A DNA stretch of 5,962 nucleotides from Desulfobacteraceae bacterium (GTDB lineage Bacteria > Desulfobacterota > DSM-4660 > Desulfatiglandales > Desulfatiglandaceae): assembly GCA_011048855.1 (NCBI GenBank), contig DSCZ01000120.1, forward strand, positions 1-5,962. Reading direction: 5' to 3'. Below are positions 3,695 to 5,962 of this stretch, in pieces (position 1 is the stretch's first letter; each line of letters opens with the position of its first letter). Made by a program: the position numbers and the translations under genes. Under the pieces are notes generated by a model. The model saw only the letters and a list, made by a program, of their open reading frames with translations. It was not told the DNA's origin and made no database searches.

Positions 3695-4321
3695 ATGCAA
3701 CCAAAACTAAACAACCTAACCTGGCACGAAGGCCACGTAAACCGCGAGGCCCGCGAACACCTCCTCCAACAGCGCGGCTGCACCATCTGGCTCACCGGCC
3801 TCAGTGCCGCCGGTAAAAGCACTCTCGCTTTCACCCTCGAGCACGCCTTGGTCCAGAGAAACAGGCTCGCCTACGTCCTTGACGGCGACAACGTCCGCCA
3901 CGGGCTCAACAACAACCTGGGCTTTTCCGCCGAAGACCGCGAGGAAAACATCCGCCGTATAGGCGAAGTGGCGAAGCTCTTCGCCGACGCCGGCTTCATC
4001 ACCATGACGAGCTTCATATCCCCTTACCGGAAGGACCGCGACATCGCGCGGAAGATCCACGACGAAGCCGGGCTTTTCTTCATGGAAGTGTTCGTGGACG
4101 CGCCCATCGAGGTGTGCGAAGAGAGGGACCCCAAGGGGCTCTACAAGAAGGCCCGCAGAGGCGAACTCAAGAATTTCACCGGCATCGACGACCCTTACGA
4201 ACCGCCGAACAAACCAGAACTCCGGATAGACACGAGCAAGCTGAGCCCTCAGCAGGGCGCCATGCGCATCCTCGGCTACCTGGTGGAACAAGGCTTCCTG
4301 ATGCTCCCGAATTCGAGGTAG
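3695..4321 (+). CDS. cysC: Adenylylsulfate (APS) kinase
   Basis: A 208-aa protein, the usual length of a free-standing CysC. It phosphorylates adenosine 5'-phosphosulfate with ATP to give PAPS in the cytoplasm. Visible motifs are the P-loop GLSAAGKST (35-43, a variant of the common GLSGSGKST), the APS-binding DGDNVRHGLN (63-72), EENIRRIGEVAKLFADAG (83-100), FISPYRKDR (107-115) with the family's active-site Ser109, DPKGLYKKARRGE (145-157) and FTGIDDPYEPP (161-171). All key residues are present, so it should be active. The start is supported by the typical NLTWHEGHVNREAR lead-in; a purine-rich GAAAAGAAAGAG lies upstream at 3677-3688. No sulfate adenylyltransferase gene is adjacent. Its place among nucleotide-sugar genes suggests PAPS supply for sulfation of a glycan, though ordinary sulfur metabolism cannot be excluded. 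Confidence 0.96.
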   Translation: MQPKLNNLTWHEGHVNREAREHLLQQRGCTIWLTGLSAAGKSTLAFTLEHALVQRNRLAYVLDGDNVRHGLNNNLGFSAEDREENIRRIGEVAKLFADAGFITMTSFISPYRKDRDIARKIHDEAGLFFMEVFVDAPIEVCEERDPKGLYKKARRGELKNFTGIDDPYEPPNKPELRIDTSKLSPQQGAMRILGYLVEQGFLMLPNSR

Positions 4322-4324
4322 CCC

Positions 4325-4415
4325 CTTCCGACATCTGGGCTACGACCTCCGACTTCCGACATCTGACATCCGACATCTGACATCCGACATCTGAAGTAGG
4401 CTATCCGACATCTGA
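4325..4415. repeat. Tandem array of 13 heptads (CATCTGA/CATCCGA)
   Basis: Starting four bases after the cysC stop, thirteen 7-nt units run without a phase break. Units at 4360-4394 alternate strictly CATCTGA, CATCCGA, CATCTGA, CATCCGA, CATCTGA. Flanking ones are degenerate (CTTCCGA, CATCTGG, GCTACGA, CCTCCGA) and the array ends TATCCGA-CATCTGA. It has no hairpin modules and a different consensus from the AATCTGG arrays, but the same period. It fills nearly the whole gap up to the dehydratase gene. Confidence 0.93.
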
Positions 4416-4455
4416 GATGGGACACCGTGTAGAAGACATCAGAAAAAGGACTGAA

Positions 4456-5528
4456 ATGAACTCTCTCAGAAACAAACGAGTCCTGGTTACAGGTGCCTGC
4501 GGCACCATCGGCGGCGAATTGGTCCGCCAGCTTATCGAGAATGGACACCCCTCCGAAGTCATAGGTATCGACAACAACGAAAGCGAGCTTTTCTTCCTGG
4601 AGCAGCGTTACCTTGGACAGAACGCCCGTTTCTGTCTGGCCGACGTCCGGGATTCCGGTAAACTGCATCGCATAATGAAGGACGTCGACGTGGTGTTTCA
4701 TTCCGCTGCCTTCAAGCATGTCATCCTCTGCGAGCGGTCTCCGTTCGAGGCCGTTCAGACGAATATCATAGGCGTGAACAACATGATTGCCGCGGCAGCG
4801 GAAAATCACGTGGAAAAGTTCATATTCACGAGTTCGGACAAGGCGGTGAACCCCACGAACGTGATGGGAACCTCCAAGTTGATGGGTGAGCGCATCGTTA
4901 CGGCCTCGAACGCGAACGGCCGCGAGAACAATTCGGTGTTCGCTTCCACCCGCTTCGGAAACGTACTGGGCTCCAGGGGGTCTGTAATCCCCATATTCCG
5001 GGAGCAAATCCGCCGTGGCGGCCCGGTTACGCTTACCGACCCGGAGATGACCCGTTTTATAATGACGGTCGAGCAGGCCGTCCGCTTGGTGATAGATTCC
5101 GCCCGTCTGGCCAGGGGGGTGAGGTCTTCATTACCAAGATGCCGGTAGCCCGAATAAAGGACATTGCCGAGGTCATGATCGAGATCCTGGCCCCCCGCCA
5201 TGGCCACGACCCGGATGGAATCCGCATCGAGGTCATGGGCACCAAACCGGGGGAGAAGATGTACGAAGAACTCATGAACACCGAGGAAACCCGGCGCGCC
5301 ATAGAACTGAAAAATTATTTCGTGGTGGTTCCGGCCTTCACTTCCATTTACCGGCAGGTTGACTACACGTATCCGGATGTGGTTTCGAAAAATGTCACGA
5401 ACCCCTACAACTCGTCGAACGAGGAAGCGTTGAGCCCGGCGGATCTCAAGAATTTCCTGCTCGAAAATAACCTGCTCGACCAGGAGATCCCCGTCAGGGA
5501 GAATCAGGGTGAACGCTACTTCCCGTGA
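4456..5528 (+). pseudogene. Nucleotide-sugar 4,6-dehydratase (CapD/WbjB type), one-base frameshift
   Basis: An NAD(P)-dependent SDR enzyme, probably UDP-GlcNAc 4,6-dehydratase (soluble CapE/WbjB/FlaA1-like, possibly also 5-epimerising), making UDP-4-keto-6-deoxy sugars for surface glycans. The start ATG 4456 has AAAGGA about 5 nt upstream; ATG 4417 lies at the repeat edge without a ribosome site. Motifs: TGACGTIGG (12-20, Rossmann), IDNNE (38-42), FHSAAFKHV (81-89), TSSDKAVNPTNVMGTSK (125-141) with SDK and Met137-xxx-Lys141 in place of the usual Tyr-xxx-Lys, as in this group, then RFGNVLGSRGSVIPIF (166-181) and DPEMTRFIMT (195-204). At the G6 run 5114-5119 the frame fails. As written it continues to a stop at 5146-5148, whereas one extra base restores GGEVFITKMPVARIKDIAEV and the family C-terminus up to TGA 5526-5528 (357 aa restored). 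Either a sequencing error, a recent mutation or a phase-variable tract. Confidence 0.88.
5114..5119 (+). other. G6 tract at the dehydratase frameshift
   Basis: Seven Gs, not six, would join the two conserved parts of the dehydratase in one frame. Similarity to the family is continuous on both sides of the run, so the shift lies at or within a few bases of it. The remainder of the gene can also be read from an internal ATG at 5139, but that would not make a functional SDR. Confidence 0.8.
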
Positions 5529-5590
5529 TTCCGATCTGTTCCAATTGCTGAATCGCTTTTTGAGAATCCTACAAGTCGTTATCACAAGAC

Positions 5591-5617
5591 GTCATCCCGT
5601 TGAAAAACGGGATCCAG
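5591..5617. repeat. REP-like palindrome (GTCATCCCGTT...AACGGGATCCAG)
   Basis: ATCCCGTT (5594-5601) pairs perfectly with AACGGGAT (5606-5613) over a GAAA loop, with GTC before and CCAG after. The form resembles the widespread GTCATTCCCGC...GCGGGAATCCAG dispersed repeats (dRS3-like) of many proteobacterial genomes. There is no T-run, so it is not a standard terminator. It sits 13 bp before the next start codon. Confidence 0.75.
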
Positions 5618-5630
5618 AAAAGGTAAAAAG

Positions 5631-5962
5631 ATGTCCCATATTCTGATTTTAGGCGGAGACGGATACCTCGGGTGGCCGACGGCCATGTATTTTTCAAACC
5701 GGGGCTGCGATGTCACGGTCGTGGACAACTATTTCCGCAGAAACGCCTGCGCCGAACTGGACGTGGGGATGCTCTACCCGGTCCCGACCCTCCAGGAGCG
5801 CGCGAAAATCTGGCACGAGATCACCGGGAAGGAGATCAAGGTCGTCATCGGGGATCTCACGGACCCGGAGATCATGCGTTCTTTCTTTGACGGCCGCGTC
5901 AGCTACAACTGGTCGGTGGATCCCGCCTTCACGGGCATTCCGGAAACCGTTGTCCACTATGC
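5631..5962 (+). CDS. SQD1-like NAD-dependent epimerase/dehydratase (UDP-sulfoquinovose synthase family), N-terminal part
   Basis: An open frame from ATG 5631 (AAAGG at 5618-5622) to the window end: 110 complete residues of an expected ~380-400. The N-terminal GGDGYLGW (8-15) is the modified Rossmann signature of the SQD1/SqdB branch (GGDGYCGW in plant SQD1), followed by VVDNYFRRN (31-39). Then come P-T-L-x-x-R-x-x-x-W (52-61), TGKEIKVVIGDLTD (65-78) and ETVVHYA at the break, all matching the SQD1 layout. UDP-sulfoquinovose synthase joins UDP-glucose and sulfite, but many bacterial relatives in glycan clusters have unknown substrates. The catalytic TxxxYxxxK lies outside the window. Co-location with cysC makes a sulfur-containing sugar attractive but unproven. 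It is probably co-transcribed with the dehydratase (102-bp gap). Confidence 0.85.
   Translation, partial: MSHILILGGDGYLGWPTAMYFSNRGCDVTVVDNYFRRNACAELDVGMLYPVPTLQERAKIWHEITGKEIKVVIGDLTDPEIMRSFFDGRVSYNWSVDPAFTGIPETVVHY

Noticed and set aside
3716..4291. Long minus-strand ORF opposite cysC
   Set aside because: It is a shadow of the GC-rich cysC coding strand; cysC has all family motifs.
4276..5007. Minus-strand 243-aa ORF opposite the dehydratase
   Set aside because: A shadow frame; its C-terminal part is the heptad array read through.

Overview
The window looks like the edge of a cell-surface sugar or exopolysaccharide locus in a repeat-rich bacterium of moderate GC. A member of the Desulfobacterota (old Deltaproteobacteria) is the best guess, because such intergenic repeat families together with orphan four-helix-bundle and GxxExxY genes are common there. 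No taxonomic marker is present, so this is weak inference.

Layout: (a) 2-196 is the 3' end of a four-helix-bundle (S23/IVP-type) gene. (b) 204-835 has no intact gene. It holds a very regular heptad-plus-hairpin array, copy A of a ~330 bp dispersed repeat, and a second array with a different spacer. (c) 836-1017 is a relic of a LegC-type (DegT/DnrJ/EryC1/StrS) sugar aminotransferase. (d) 1091-1752 is an overlapping two-gene operon: a PIN-domain RNase-like protein and a 74-aa partner, probably a toxin-antitoxin pair in toxin-first order. (e) 1753-3128 is about 1.4 kb of repeats: three more heptad/hairpin arrays, copy B of the dispersed repeat, nonamer-type repeats, and two copies of a ~98 bp element with an internal hairpin. 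(f) 3129-3551 is a GxxExxY protein gene, bracketed by copies 2 and 3 of the ~98 bp element. (g) 3695-5962 is the metabolic block: APS kinase (cysC), a 13-unit heptad array, a CapD/WbjB-type nucleotide-sugar 4,6-dehydratase broken by a one-base frameshift at a G6 tract, a REP-like hairpin, and the N-terminal third of an SQD1-like (UDP-sulfoquinovose synthase family) enzyme running off the end.

All genes are on the + strand. The metabolic genes suggest a nucleotide-sugar pathway coupled to activated sulfate: PAPS made by CysC could feed a sulfotransferase, while the dehydratase and the SQD1-like enzyme remodel UDP-sugars. The left half looks like an accessory zone where small selfish or defence-type genes and short repeats have accumulated inside, and at the expense of, an older sugar gene (the LegC relic).

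The most unusual signal is the architecture of the spacers. Five-bp GC-rich hairpins in constant 17-nt modules are separated by whole numbers of 7-nt AT-rich units. Ten such modules occur in four arrays, and an unrelated 7-nt array lies between cysC and the dehydratase. I found no CRISPR array, tRNA, rRNA or transposase.
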